Shown: positions 18,701-26,574 of the stretch, piece by piece
How positions within the stretch are numbered: the first letter of the stretch is position 1
Layout of the letters: each line of letters opens with the position of its first letter
Source: Pseudanabaena sp. FACHB-1998
GTDB taxonomy: Bacteria > Cyanobacteriota > Cyanobacteriia > Pseudanabaenales > Pseudanabaenaceae
Assembly (NCBI RefSeq): GCF_014696355.1
Contig: NZ_JACJQA010000033.1
Span: 124,001-188,000, forward strand
Reading direction: 5' to 3'
Length of the DNA stretch: 64,000 nt
Program-made: the position numbers and the translations under genes
The notes under the pieces: model-generated
Seen by the model: only the letters and a program-made list of their open reading frames with translations
What the model was told of the DNA's origin: nothing
Database searches by the model: none

Positions 18701-21221
18701 TGCGATCAATGGAGTATCTAACGATCCGATGATTATTTCAGCAACATCATCATTTTTAGAAGATACAGCCTTTGGCACTCCCTCCCCTTTGTCGGACGAA
18801 ACTCTTGCCCATTTACCGACTTCCGTTGACTTCTCAATTCCTGATATGGATGATGGTGAAGACTTCACTATGCCGTCTATCGAAATGGAATCCACTTTAG
18901 ATAACTCCAATTCATTCTTTACATCAGATCTTGTAAATCCCTTGGAATCTGGCTATGAATCAACTGATTTAGAAGATGCGTTTGGAATAGATCCGCAGTT
19001 AGAGCAAGCGGTTAACTTGATAGACTACAGCAACGAAGCTGTCTTTAATAGCGACTATCCAGACATGGGTATGGCAGAAATTGCTGATCTCAACTCGCTA
19101 GAAGAAAGTTCTTCTAGTGATCTAGATTTTGACTATGGAGATTACGCAGAAACCAATGCGGATACAGCTTCTACTGATCTAGACCTAGACTACGACTATG
19201 CAGCAACAGATTCTTTTGAAGAGTCGGCTGATTTAAATATCGACTATGCTGACTATTCCGGAACAGTTACTGCTGGTGAGTTGGATAGCAGTTATGGCAG
19301 CTATTTTGAAGAGAGTACTGATACTTCTGTTGATAATCAAGAAGCGAATGTATTTTCTGATTACAATGACTATGTAGCTGATTCCGAGTTAAACGACTCT
19401 TTAGAAACAACTTCAGAAAATGTGCCCAACGAAGCTTTTATTGATAGCTTTGACACATCTTTTGATGAATCGCCTTTTGATAAAGCTCTAGATGAAGCTC
19501 TTAATAACTATCCAGATAGTACAGCGATCGAAGATTCTCTAGAATCATTCCCTAATTCTGAATCAATAGAAGCAGAGTTGAGTGATGCTCCCGTTACTCA
19601 AGAATCCTATTCCACCTTTGATCTGGACTTGTCAAGTGGTGATGGATCTGAGGATCTGGATGAATTTGACGAATTTGATGATTTTGTAGATAGCGATAGT
19701 TTCTTGGGATCATCTACTGAAGATGATTTTGACACATCATCTACCTCTGCCGAATCTCCATCCTCAGAATTTTTCTTGGAATTGGAAACAAGTCTCTCGA
19801 TGGAGGATTTAGAGCCTGAAGATTTGGCTAATTTAGCTCCAGCAAGTTCAGAACCACAAGGAGTTGAAGATTTTACCTTCTCGATTGATGAAGATACACA
19901 GGATGCGGATTCCTTTATTTCTGAACTAGATGGATTAGACTCTTTAGACCTAGATCAAGAAGTCGCTGAGGCTTCAATGGTTACTGAAGCGATCGCCACC
20001 GAAACTCCAAGCAACGATCTAGATCATCTCCCAGAGTTAGATATGGATGAAGCGATCGCCGATTTTTCTATTGGCGATGACACAGCTTTTGGTTTGTCTG
20101 ATTTATCACAGGTTCAGGAAACTGATGCTGGGAATATAGATGAGGTCTTTAGCTTTGATACATCCTTTGAAGCCGCTGATGAGTTTGAGTCATTTAGTAG
20201 CTTAGATAATTCGCAGACCGAACCAGCCAATATTTTGAATGATTTGGATGAATTAGCTACCGAAGCACCTAGCTATAATGAAACATTTGCAGACCCATTT
20301 ACTGATGATTTGCCAAGCTTTGCTAATAGCTTAGATGATGAGCCAGAAGCTAGTTCTGACCTTAGCTTCACCGAATCCCTAGATCTGATCGAAGAAATTG
20401 GCTCAGAATCGTCTGATGAATTGGATGGTTTTGCGGAAGGCTTAAAACCCGATTTAGGATTGATGGATTTTAGTGAGACAAACTTTCAAACCTCAGAGGA
20501 TGATAGTTTTTCATCGTCCGTATCAACTGCAAACAGCCTAGACTTTGATGAGACTTCCATTTTTGATAATTTAGCTGATGATATGTCAGAGGGCTTAGAC
20601 GATCTCAACTTTGGCTCCCCTGAATCTTTAGATACACTTAAATCACCTCGCGATGTTGCCCCACAAGAAATAGACCCAGAGGAGATGTCATTAGATACCG
20701 ATCTGGGGCTAGATTTTTCGACAAATTGGCTTGAAGAACTCAGTAGTATGGACGAGACTACGGATGATTTTGCCAATGATACTTTAGAGTCGTTAGATAC
20801 TCCATCTTTAGTCGATATATCTACGACTCCAGTTTCTGCCCCTAGTTATGATTTTACCAATGACTTGTTGGACAGCTTGATCGATGAATCGGATGATGAC
20901 TTTACTGCCTCACCTATGAGTCTAGATGAACTGACTCCTGATGAAACTAACGCCCCGTTTGTTTTAGATAGCGCTAATGTGGAATCTCTAGATTTATCTC
21001 AGGATAATACGCCCCTAGACTTTGATTTTGATGCCTTTGAGGAATCAATTAGCGATTTAAACGATCCCTTTAGTCAATCAGTTGGTCAATCAGTTGCTAG
21101 TGCTAAAGAAGAAATTGATAATTTTCTATCAAGTTCCTTCGATTTAGATAGTGTTGTAGAGGAAAAGCCTCAAACTCCAGCTAAGCCAAAAGTGCCACCT
21201 AAGACTGATGAAAGTCCCTAG
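15759..21221 (+). CDS. Giant methyl-accepting chemotaxis protein with acidic tail
   Basis: This 1820-residue receptor has a Lys/Ser-rich cytoplasmic start, TM1 (43-66), an extracytoplasmic sensor (about 68-335, dCache-like, with GNRPDIPNTASFKTAIKG), TM2 (337-362) and a short linker. The coiled-coil signalling domain runs from about 440 to 775, with hairpin tip SLTQVLALNATLVAARAAEQ and QFTSVAREFESIAGQVNDLA, the PilJ/PixJ variant of the MCP tip. Normal PilJ proteins end near here. This one continues for about 1030 residues: a hydrophobic stretch at 818-838 (GLGLVLPAIAVTTAAVAVSQ), then a Ser/Asp/Glu-rich, almost Lys/Arg-free, presumably disordered tail with recurring LDLD, FDTSF and SLDDL-type words, ending PAKPKVPPKTDESP. 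The frame is unbroken. A GAF photoreceptor domain, as in PixJ, is absent. Confidence 0.88.
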   Translation: MRMASKSNKTPEPSLGKSSKPSPKRSPKSSSAPKQNKPKGTMGLGLLLIAIGTSLIGLGGLGYFVYQELLSNAKREVDQSAESKTRQFDSKLANVRQTVVEVANSAKTLAASKPKPEVYQKLAAEGLQRNESIAGLGIAQNENQLFATPKPLFPYIWKEGVGLKVEGSSQKLPAPNDKLLSGNRPDIPNTASFKTAIKGKAAWSEPYSAVGKNIITYSAPIGDGQKILGVVNADAIADNLLALVDTATNPDSSSESKIGLVIVSGGGKVITASNKFQATQAQNPAIAESLNTLAQQAKAQPSGIAQTGGNLWAYRKLDGSDLIVAAYLPEAEIINKVMILVGGTALGISAILAIAVLGFVNSLKTRLKPITEECDRFLAQHGTSANLGGKDEIEQLSLSLKSTLQQVKTQEIKLRSELKQADINEEPTASQNSSAENDLMEAEVGDLLDVVSSMEEGDLTIEAQVNDRATGLVADTLNRLREKLVEIISSVLGTAQQVAKGAADLEELARTVVLNTAEQAQSVAQGQALTEQVATIAQRSAEQVNVANESLQEVRETVASGQSAINNLTEGISVLQSGSAQIVQRMKTLGEFVGLAEQFVQDQGQIASLTQVLALNATLVAARAAEQKDPKQFTSVAREFESIAGQVNDLATQTNDGLTILQQRTSQIQTVVTAIDAEVQNLSGLVSGFTTGVEASQSAFNSIQMATEEVVQIGQAITDSSTEIAEAAGSTASYISEIAQLADRTADLTRSARQQAEDMGNQAQQLVQGIQFFRLPESALANSLAATTASEPYDSVESDPVQNFLSPEPESSTEDSNGLGLVLPAIAVTTAAVAVSQSLSNEPESEPESEFESNYAIDSLELDMPNLDDESGELSQQFVQIEADSPSLDADFAAYHDETIAPESFISESSDHFSEIPEEQDINAYSELTDISVIERSLLDDLRQEVYAEDEFLDEESLDTDESSEEDISALKNPMEGVDESAINGVSNDPMIISATSSFLEDTAFGTPSPLSDETLAHLPTSVDFSIPDMDDGEDFTMPSIEMESTLDNSNSFFTSDLVNPLESGYESTDLEDAFGIDPQLEQAVNLIDYSNEAVFNSDYPDMGMAEIADLNSLEESSSSDLDFDYGDYAETNADTASTDLDLDYDYAATDSFEESADLNIDYADYSGTVTAGELDSSYGSYFEESTDTSVDNQEANVFSDYNDYVADSELNDSLETTSENVPNEAFIDSFDTSFDESPFDKALDEALNNYPDSTAIEDSLESFPNSESIEAELSDAPVTQESYSTFDLDLSSGDGSEDLDEFDEFDDFVDSDSFLGSSTEDDFDTSSTSAESPSSEFFLELETSLSMEDLEPEDLANLAPASSEPQGVEDFTFSIDEDTQDADSFISELDGLDSLDLDQEVAEASMVTEAIATETPSNDLDHLPELDMDEAIADFSIGDDTAFGLSDLSQVQETDAGNIDEVFSFDTSFEAADEFESFSSLDNSQTEPANILNDLDELATEAPSYNETFADPFTDDLPSFANSLDDEPEASSDLSFTESLDLIEEIGSESSDELDGFAEGLKPDLGLMDFSETNFQTSEDDSFSSSVSTANSLDFDETSIFDNLADDMSEGLDDLNFGSPESLDTLKSPRDVAPQEIDPEEMSLDTDLGLDFSTNWLEELSSMDETTDDFANDTLESLDTPSLVDISTTPVSAPSYDFTNDLLDSLIDESDDDFTASPMSLDELTPDETNAPFVLDSANVESLDLSQDNTPLDFDFDAFEESISDLNDPFSQSVGQSVASAKEEIDNFLSSSFDLDSVVEEKPQTPAKPKVPPKTDESP

Positions 21222-21252
21222 AGAAGCTCAGGAAAGTAACTACTCTTTTCTG

Positions 21253-21300
21253 AATTGAATATAAAACCCCAAAAGAACTTTTGGGGTTTTATATTCAATT
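21253..21300 (+). terminator. Terminator of the giant MCP gene
   Basis: A 23-base perfect inverted repeat, AATTGAATATAAAACCCC and complement, with stem AAAACCCCAAAAG and a T-rich descending arm, lies 31 bases after the stop. The second MCP is therefore probably transcribed separately. Confidence 0.75.
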
Positions 21301-21366
21301 GTGCCCAGCGACTTAAAGCAAATTCAAGCTGAAAATTAACATTTAAGCCAAATGGCTCAATAAAAA

Positions 21367-21396
21367 GGATTGTGGGCGCGAAGCGCCGACAATCCT
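21367..21396. repeat. Short hairpin with GGCGC-GAAG-GCGCC core
   Basis: Arms AGGATTGTGGGCGC and GCGCCGACAATCCT are complementary except for one position. The GCGCGAAGCGC centre is shared with the dispersed element family. It lies in the 483-base gap between the two MCP genes. Confidence 0.5.
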
Positions 21397-21456
21397 ATGG
21401 AGATTTTAAAACTCACGTGGCTAGAGGATGCTTTACAGCGCTTTGCGCCCAAATCC

Positions 21457-21515
21457 GAACCAAGAATAATTTTGGAAGCGTTGCTTCGCAACGCTTCCAA
21501 AATTATTCTTGGTTC
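21457..21515. repeat. Long perfect hairpin between the two MCP genes
   Basis: Arms of 28 bases, GAACCAAGAATAATTTTGGA... and complement, surround loop TTC with core GCGTTGC-TTC-GCAACGC. There is no adjacent gene end, so it is not a simple terminator. The rest of the gap (21516-21704) shows no recognisable feature except GGAAAG just before the next start. Confidence 0.65.
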
Positions 21516-21704
21516 TTTGCTCGACAATTGCTGGAGGGTAACGGGACGACACTTTTTTCGACATTGTTGCGAAGCATACTCTAGAGAAGTAACACAAACA
21601 TGTATGTTGTTAATATTAAGAGTAGGTAGCTTAGCAAGCTTAGTGAGAACTAAGTAATTAAGCTCCTATCTCGCAATATTCCTCAAGTTTAAATATGGAA
21701 AGAT

Positions 21705-23357
21705 ATGGCAAACAAACCTCCCTTTTCAAGCAAAAAATCTAGTGCAAAATCTAGTGCAAAAAAAAAGAGGAAGGCTGCTGTTGCTGCTGCCCCAATATCC
21801 AGACAAGCTTCCAATCAAAGTAGTTGGTTAAACAATTTACCGATTAGTCTCAAAGTTTTATTTGCGATCGGCACAACGAGTTTTTTGTCTCTCGCTGGCT
21901 TTGCGATCGCCGCTTTATATTTGAATAGCAGCCTTGCACCTATTGTCAGCCCAGAGGCTCAAAAACAATTAACCGATGCCACACTATTGGTGTTTGGTTT
22001 GGGTTTCATTTTGATCGTTATCAGTTCTATATTTGGACTAATTATTGGTGGATCTCTTAGTAAAAGGATTAAGGGCTTAGAAGCGATCGCTCGGCAATAT
22101 GCCGCAGGTAACTTTACCGCATCCGTAGAAACGGGGGCAAAGGATGAGGTGGGTAAGCTGGCGGATGTATTTAACCTGATGACCTCAAATTTGGCGCAAA
22201 ACAAGGTGGAGCAATCCGAAGCGCAGATGGAGGCGGAAGTCCAAAACGGCATTTTCCAAGATGAGATTTCTCATCTTTTAGATGTGGTATCCGATCTAGA
22301 ATTGGGAGATTTAACTGCCAAGGCGGAAGTGAGTCCCCATGCTACGGGGCTAATCGCTGATACGCTTAACCGATTATCGGAGCAGTTGGCGGAGGTTATG
22401 GCGGCGGTGTTACAAACGGCGCAGCAGGTTACCTTTAGAACAGAGCGTCTTGAACAGTTAGCGATCGCGGTATCTCAAAACGCCGAGCAGCAGGAAGCCC
22501 TAGTGGTGCAAGCCCGTCTGGGGATTGAGGATGTAAACCAACTAGCCCAAGATGCAGCCCAACAGGCGATCGCCGCGAACCGAGCCGTGCAGAGGGTGCG
22601 ATCGGCGGTGAGACAGGGGGAAGAACAAATTATTTATCTGACGGCTTCGATTGAGTCACTGCAAGCGGCAACGGTGCAGATGGTGCAGAGAATTAAAAAC
22701 CTCGGCGAATTCGTGGCTCTCGCCAAACAATTTGTATTAGATCAAAAGCGACTTGCCTCTTTGACGCAGGTGCTAGCGACTAACGCCTCCATGGTTGCCA
22801 CTAGAGCTTTGGAGCAACGCGATCCTGAGCAGTTTGTCTCCGTCGCGCGGGAATTTGAAGCGATCGCCTCACAGGTCAACTCACTGGCAACCCAAACCAA
22901 TCAAGGTCTGGTGGTGTTGCAACAACGGACGGGATTTGTGGATGTGGTTGTATCGGGCATTGATCAAGACGTTCGTGATGTAAATAGCCTAGTGTCCGAC
23001 TTTACGAATAGTGTTAATAGCTCTGAACAATCATTTACCAATATCGCCACGGTTACAGAGGAATTAGCAGAAATCGGCGCATCGGTAACTGAGTCTTCTG
23101 GCTCCATCGCCGACGCGGTTAAATTTAGCTTAGCCTCGATTCAAGATATTGAAGCGATCGCCGAGCGTTCTGCTTCTCAGGCACAGTTTACCCGTGAGCA
23201 ATCGGGCAAAATGGGGATGTTAGCACGTCAATTACTAGAAAGGGTACAATTTTTCCGCTTACCGTCAATTGTGGCAAGTGAGGGTGGCGAGCTTGACGAT
23301 ATGGACGTACTCGAAGTTGATAGCCTCCCATTAATGAATGGTCGTTCTGTTGCCTAA
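21705..23357 (+). CDS. PilJ-like chemoreceptor without a sensory ectodomain
   Basis: This 550-residue MCP has a basic cytoplasmic start (SSAKKKRKA), TM1 (50-73), a loop of only about 20 residues (SLAPIVSPEAQKQLTDA), TM2 (91-117), a HAMP domain (about 117-168) and a coiled-coil signalling domain. The tip region SLTQVLATNASMVATRALEQ and QFVSVAREFEAIASQVNSLA resembles the giant MCP upstream, so the two are paralogues. With almost no periplasmic loop it cannot sense by a normal ectodomain. Input could come through the membrane, through HAMP or from mixed trimers with the giant receptor. GGAAAG lies eight bases or so before the ATG. Confidence 0.88.
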   Translation: MANKPPFSSKKSSAKSSAKKKRKAAVAAAPISRQASNQSSWLNNLPISLKVLFAIGTTSFLSLAGFAIAALYLNSSLAPIVSPEAQKQLTDATLLVFGLGFILIVISSIFGLIIGGSLSKRIKGLEAIARQYAAGNFTASVETGAKDEVGKLADVFNLMTSNLAQNKVEQSEAQMEAEVQNGIFQDEISHLLDVVSDLELGDLTAKAEVSPHATGLIADTLNRLSEQLAEVMAAVLQTAQQVTFRTERLEQLAIAVSQNAEQQEALVVQARLGIEDVNQLAQDAAQQAIAANRAVQRVRSAVRQGEEQIIYLTASIESLQAATVQMVQRIKNLGEFVALAKQFVLDQKRLASLTQVLATNASMVATRALEQRDPEQFVSVAREFEAIASQVNSLATQTNQGLVVLQQRTGFVDVVVSGIDQDVRDVNSLVSDFTNSVNSSEQSFTNIATVTEELAEIGASVTESSGSIADAVKFSLASIQDIEAIAERSASQAQFTREQSGKMGMLARQLLERVQFFRLPSIVASEGGELDDMDVLEVDSLPLMNGRSVA

Positions 23358-23434
23358 TTTAATCTCCATAGAACTAGGTAATCACCGCTTACCTAATTCC
23401 GCAACCATCGCAATAATCAGTTGAACGCGAAATA

Positions 23435-26134
23435 ATGGCTAATTCTGAGTTTGATGATTTACAACTGCAAGAAGAATTGCGTACTCTCTTTGAGTTAGAT
23501 ACGCAGAAATATTTGCAGCTCTATGTCCAGACCGTCCGCCAGCTTAATACGGCTAGTTGGAAAGAGGACATTCAACAACTCTATCGCTGCGTTCATACTA
23601 TTAAAGGGGGTTCCGTCACAGTGGGCTTTCAGGCGGTATTGCAAGTCTCGACGATATTGGAAGATTTATTGTCGGACTTGCGCTATCTCGAAGTTGCGCC
23701 ACCTTTAGAGGATGGGGAATTAACCCAGTCTTTAATCGAAGCGGGGGAATTACTAATTGCCACTGTGCAGATGGACAGCCCTAAGACGGCAAAAGCCAGT
23801 GATGCCGATGCGTCGGTACGCTACATCCAAAGTCTGCGCGATCGCATTCAAAGTGAATACTTGCCCGAATGGAACGAGATGCGGCAAGTTCAGCAAGAAT
23901 TTGCCGATCAGGGCTTTGATTTGGTGACGCTGGATTTAGAAATGGCGATCGAGGATTTACCACCCACGGGTGAAGTCTCTCCCGAAGCTGTGGAAGCCGC
24001 CCAGATGACCATTGCTCAATTGCAAGAAATCGGCACAGAAATTAATTTAGCTAAGGCTTGGCAAGATTTTTTGCAAACAGGCTTAGCCCTATGCGATCGC
24101 CTTGATTGCGAAGTATGGCATCAGGAATGGATGCCCTTTCTCAAAAAGCTCAAGGACAGCGCTCGTCAAGGTGGAGTTTTTGCGATTGAGCCAGAACAAA
24201 TACTAGCTGAAGCAAAGTTGGCGATCGCCAAGGAATTACGAGAAACGGCTAAGGAAAATATCCACGAAGCTGCATCCTTGGCTAATCCGCAAATCATTTC
24301 GACCGCCGATGTACAAATTCCTGTACCTTTAGATCGCCTAGAGCGATCGTCGCAATATCTTGTGGAAACCTTAATGGCAACCCGTGCGACACAGGGATTT
24401 TATCAATCCGTTTATGCCAATTTACTGCCCCTAGTTTCCTTAGCGCAAAACAGTGTGCAGTACATTACCCAACTGCGCGAAGTCCAAGATGACTACGCTT
24501 TGCTAGATGTATCTAGTGAGCAAGATGGGCTAAAAGTGGAGCGTTATCGACAGGGCTACACCGCTATTAACCGACTTCTCGAAATTAGTCTCCGTCTAAT
24601 TGAGCTAGGTTCCGAAACAGGTGAATCCGCCAGACGCACCTCCGAAAGTATTCAAGTACTCGATCGCAGCTTACGCAATCTGCAACAAACCATTGAAGAA
24701 AGTCGCCTTGTTCCCTTTGAGTCTCTAGCCTTCAGAGCAAGGGGAATTTTGCGTGACTTGATCACCCGCTTCGGTAAATCCGTCCAATTTACAATCATTG
24801 GTGAGCAGCTAGAACTAGATGCAGGCACACTTCGGAGCCTAGAACCAGTACTCCTCCACCTCCTGCGGAACTCCTTCGATCATGGGATAGAACCTGCGAA
24901 TGAACGGGAAAAATTAGGCAAACCCTCTCACGGTCGAATTGAGCTTGCCCTCAAACGACGCGGTAGCATGTTCGACTTGGTTGTGCGTGATGATGGACGG
25001 GGCATCGATCCTGAGCGCATCAGCCAAATCGCCAAAGCTAAAGGATTACCGCTTGCGGATACTAGTACCACCGAGCGATTGCTTAAAGTGCTGTGCCAAT
25101 CGGGGTTTACTTCTACAACTGCGGTCAGTGATATCTCTGGTCGTGGTGTGGGAATGGATGTGGTAGCAAGTCAAATAGAACAGATTAAGGGCAAGCTAAA
25201 CCTCGCTTCGCAAATCGGCAAAGGAACTACTTTTACGATTCAATTACCTGTGCCCCATTTATTTGTTCGCTGTATGCTTTTACAGGCTCTTGACCGTACC
25301 TTTGCTGTGCCTACATCGGAGATTTACACCACCACATTAGTCGAAAGTATACTTTGGCAGAAATCTAAAAATGCTAACTACAGTATAGAAGTGATGGAAT
25401 CCCACGGAGCCGTTCCTGCGATCGATTTGTATCAATATTGGCAAGGACAGAGTGAAACTCGTCCGATTTTACCCACCGCAGTCGCCGTTCGGACAAAGAA
25501 AACTGATAGTAAATTAAGCAACCGTGCCGACGCAGAGCATGGGGTTTGGCTAATTGCGGATACTCTGATTGGACAGAGTGATTTGTTGGTTAATCCTCTA
25601 CCTTCACCATTAATTAATCCCATAGGCTTGCTGGGCATGAGCTTGATGCCTGACGGAAAATTAATTCCTGTAATTGATGCGATTTCCTTTGTGGAAGCGT
25701 TCTTCTCCACGGAGCCTGATTTAGTTACCTTTAATTCTCAAGATCATCTTTCTGTTTTAGAACGATCAAGCGATCGCCAAATTCTAGTAGTAGATGATGC
25801 GGCTCTCATGCGTCGTCGGATTGAGAGCAGTCTATCGCCACAGGGCTATGATGTAACCAGCTGTGATGATGGTATGGAAGCTTGGCAGTGGCTCCAACGT
25901 CATCAACCGCCAGCCTTGCTGATTACAGATATTGAAATGCCTAATATGGACGGATTTACGCTAATCGATCGCTGTCGTCAGGCAGGCTATGAAATGCCAA
26001 TTCTTGTGATTTCCTCCCGTCTTGCGGAAGAATGGTCGCGAGAAACTAGCCGTCTTGGTGCTACGGATTATTTAACTAAGGGCTTCTCGACCAGTGAACT
26101 AGTCAGCAAAGTTAGTACGCTAATCAATATTTAA
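23435..26134 (+). CDS. Hybrid CheA-type histidine kinase (PilL/PixL type)
   Basis: This 899-residue kinase has one N-terminal Hpt domain with H54 in HTIKGG and a long helical linker. A dimerisation segment and CheA-type ATPase follow, with HLLRNSFDHGIEPANER, VVRDDGRGIDP and GRGVGMDVV. Next come a CheW-like regulatory domain (LFVRCMLLQALDRTFAVPTSEI) and a C-terminal receiver with VVDDAALMRRR, acceptor Asp in LLITDIEMP and Lys in YLTKGFS, where the usual Pro after Lys is Gly. Large PilL proteins often have several Hpt domains; here I see one. It closes the taxis cluster and should phosphorylate the CheY and PatA receivers encoded upstream. Confidence 0.92.
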   Translation: MANSEFDDLQLQEELRTLFELDTQKYLQLYVQTVRQLNTASWKEDIQQLYRCVHTIKGGSVTVGFQAVLQVSTILEDLLSDLRYLEVAPPLEDGELTQSLIEAGELLIATVQMDSPKTAKASDADASVRYIQSLRDRIQSEYLPEWNEMRQVQQEFADQGFDLVTLDLEMAIEDLPPTGEVSPEAVEAAQMTIAQLQEIGTEINLAKAWQDFLQTGLALCDRLDCEVWHQEWMPFLKKLKDSARQGGVFAIEPEQILAEAKLAIAKELRETAKENIHEAASLANPQIISTADVQIPVPLDRLERSSQYLVETLMATRATQGFYQSVYANLLPLVSLAQNSVQYITQLREVQDDYALLDVSSEQDGLKVERYRQGYTAINRLLEISLRLIELGSETGESARRTSESIQVLDRSLRNLQQTIEESRLVPFESLAFRARGILRDLITRFGKSVQFTIIGEQLELDAGTLRSLEPVLLHLLRNSFDHGIEPANEREKLGKPSHGRIELALKRRGSMFDLVVRDDGRGIDPERISQIAKAKGLPLADTSTTERLLKVLCQSGFTSTTAVSDISGRGVGMDVVASQIEQIKGKLNLASQIGKGTTFTIQLPVPHLFVRCMLLQALDRTFAVPTSEIYTTTLVESILWQKSKNANYSIEVMESHGAVPAIDLYQYWQGQSETRPILPTAVAVRTKKTDSKLSNRADAEHGVWLIADTLIGQSDLLVNPLPSPLINPIGLLGMSLMPDGKLIPVIDAISFVEAFFSTEPDLVTFNSQDHLSVLERSSDRQILVVDDAALMRRRIESSLSPQGYDVTSCDDGMEAWQWLQRHQPPALLITDIEMPNMDGFTLIDRCRQAGYEMPILVISSRLAEEWSRETSRLGATDYLTKGFSTSELVSKVSTLINI

Positions 26135-26173
26135 GATAATCCTCATTTCGCTTTGCGAAATGAGGATTATCTT
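26133..26173. terminator. Bidirectional terminator between cheA and hisI
   Basis: Arms AAGATAATCCTCATTTCGC and GCGAAATGAGGATTATCTT with loop TTT exactly bridge the two convergent stop codons. Confidence 0.8.
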
Positions 26174-26509
26174 TTACTGTAATGGAACTTCAGTAAAGAA
26201 ACAACTTCTTGCTCCCGTATGACAGGCAATATCCCCAACCTGCTCAATTTTGACTAAAATAACATCGCGATCGCAATCGTAATATATTTTTTTGAGCTTC
26301 TGGATATGTCCCGAAGTCGCACCCTTATGCCATAATTCCTGACGCGATCGGCTCCAATAATGCACTTCACCAGTATTTACCGTTAGTTCCAACGCTTGGC
26401 GATTCATCCATGCCATCATCAAAATTGTGCCGTCCGCAGCATCCTGCGCGATCGCGGGGATTAACCCCTTTTCATCATATTTCAGACTATCAATCCAATT
26501 ATCTGCCAT
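26174..26509 (-). CDS. hisI: Phosphoribosyl-AMP cyclohydrolase
   Basis: This 111-residue monofunctional HisI opens the purine ring of phosphoribosyl-AMP in histidine synthesis. Conserved marks are GLIPAIAQDAADGTILMMAW, MNRQALE, VHYWSRSRQELWHKGATSGH, the metal-site DCDRDVILVKIEQ, and CHTGARSCFF, whose cysteines bind zinc. The HisE pyrophosphohydrolase domain that is fused behind HisI in some bacteria is absent. It is a single-gene unit, convergent with cheA; no other his gene is nearby. Confidence 0.94.
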   Translation of the reverse strand: MADNWIDSLKYDEKGLIPAIAQDAADGTILMMAWMNRQALELTVNTGEVHYWSRSRQELWHKGATSGHIQKLKKIYYDCDRDVILVKIEQVGDIACHTGARSCFFTEVPLQ

Positions 26510-26531
26510 ATTTTTATACTAAATCTGATTT

Positions 26532-26574
26532 ATACAAAAGCACAAAATGGCTACGCCATTTTGTGCTTTTGTAT
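26532..26574 (-). terminator. Hairpin at the end of radical SAM gene 1
   Basis: Arms TACAAAAGCACAAAATGGC and complement surround loop TAC and touch the stop codon of the 26574-28220 gene. The word AAGCACAAAATGG recurs in the hairpin at 47846-47878, so it belongs to a second hairpin family. Confidence 0.65.

Noticed and set aside
21370-21657. Two overlapping frames between the MCP genes
   Set aside because: They are created by the two hairpins in this gap, which lack stop codons; no ribosome site and no family motif.
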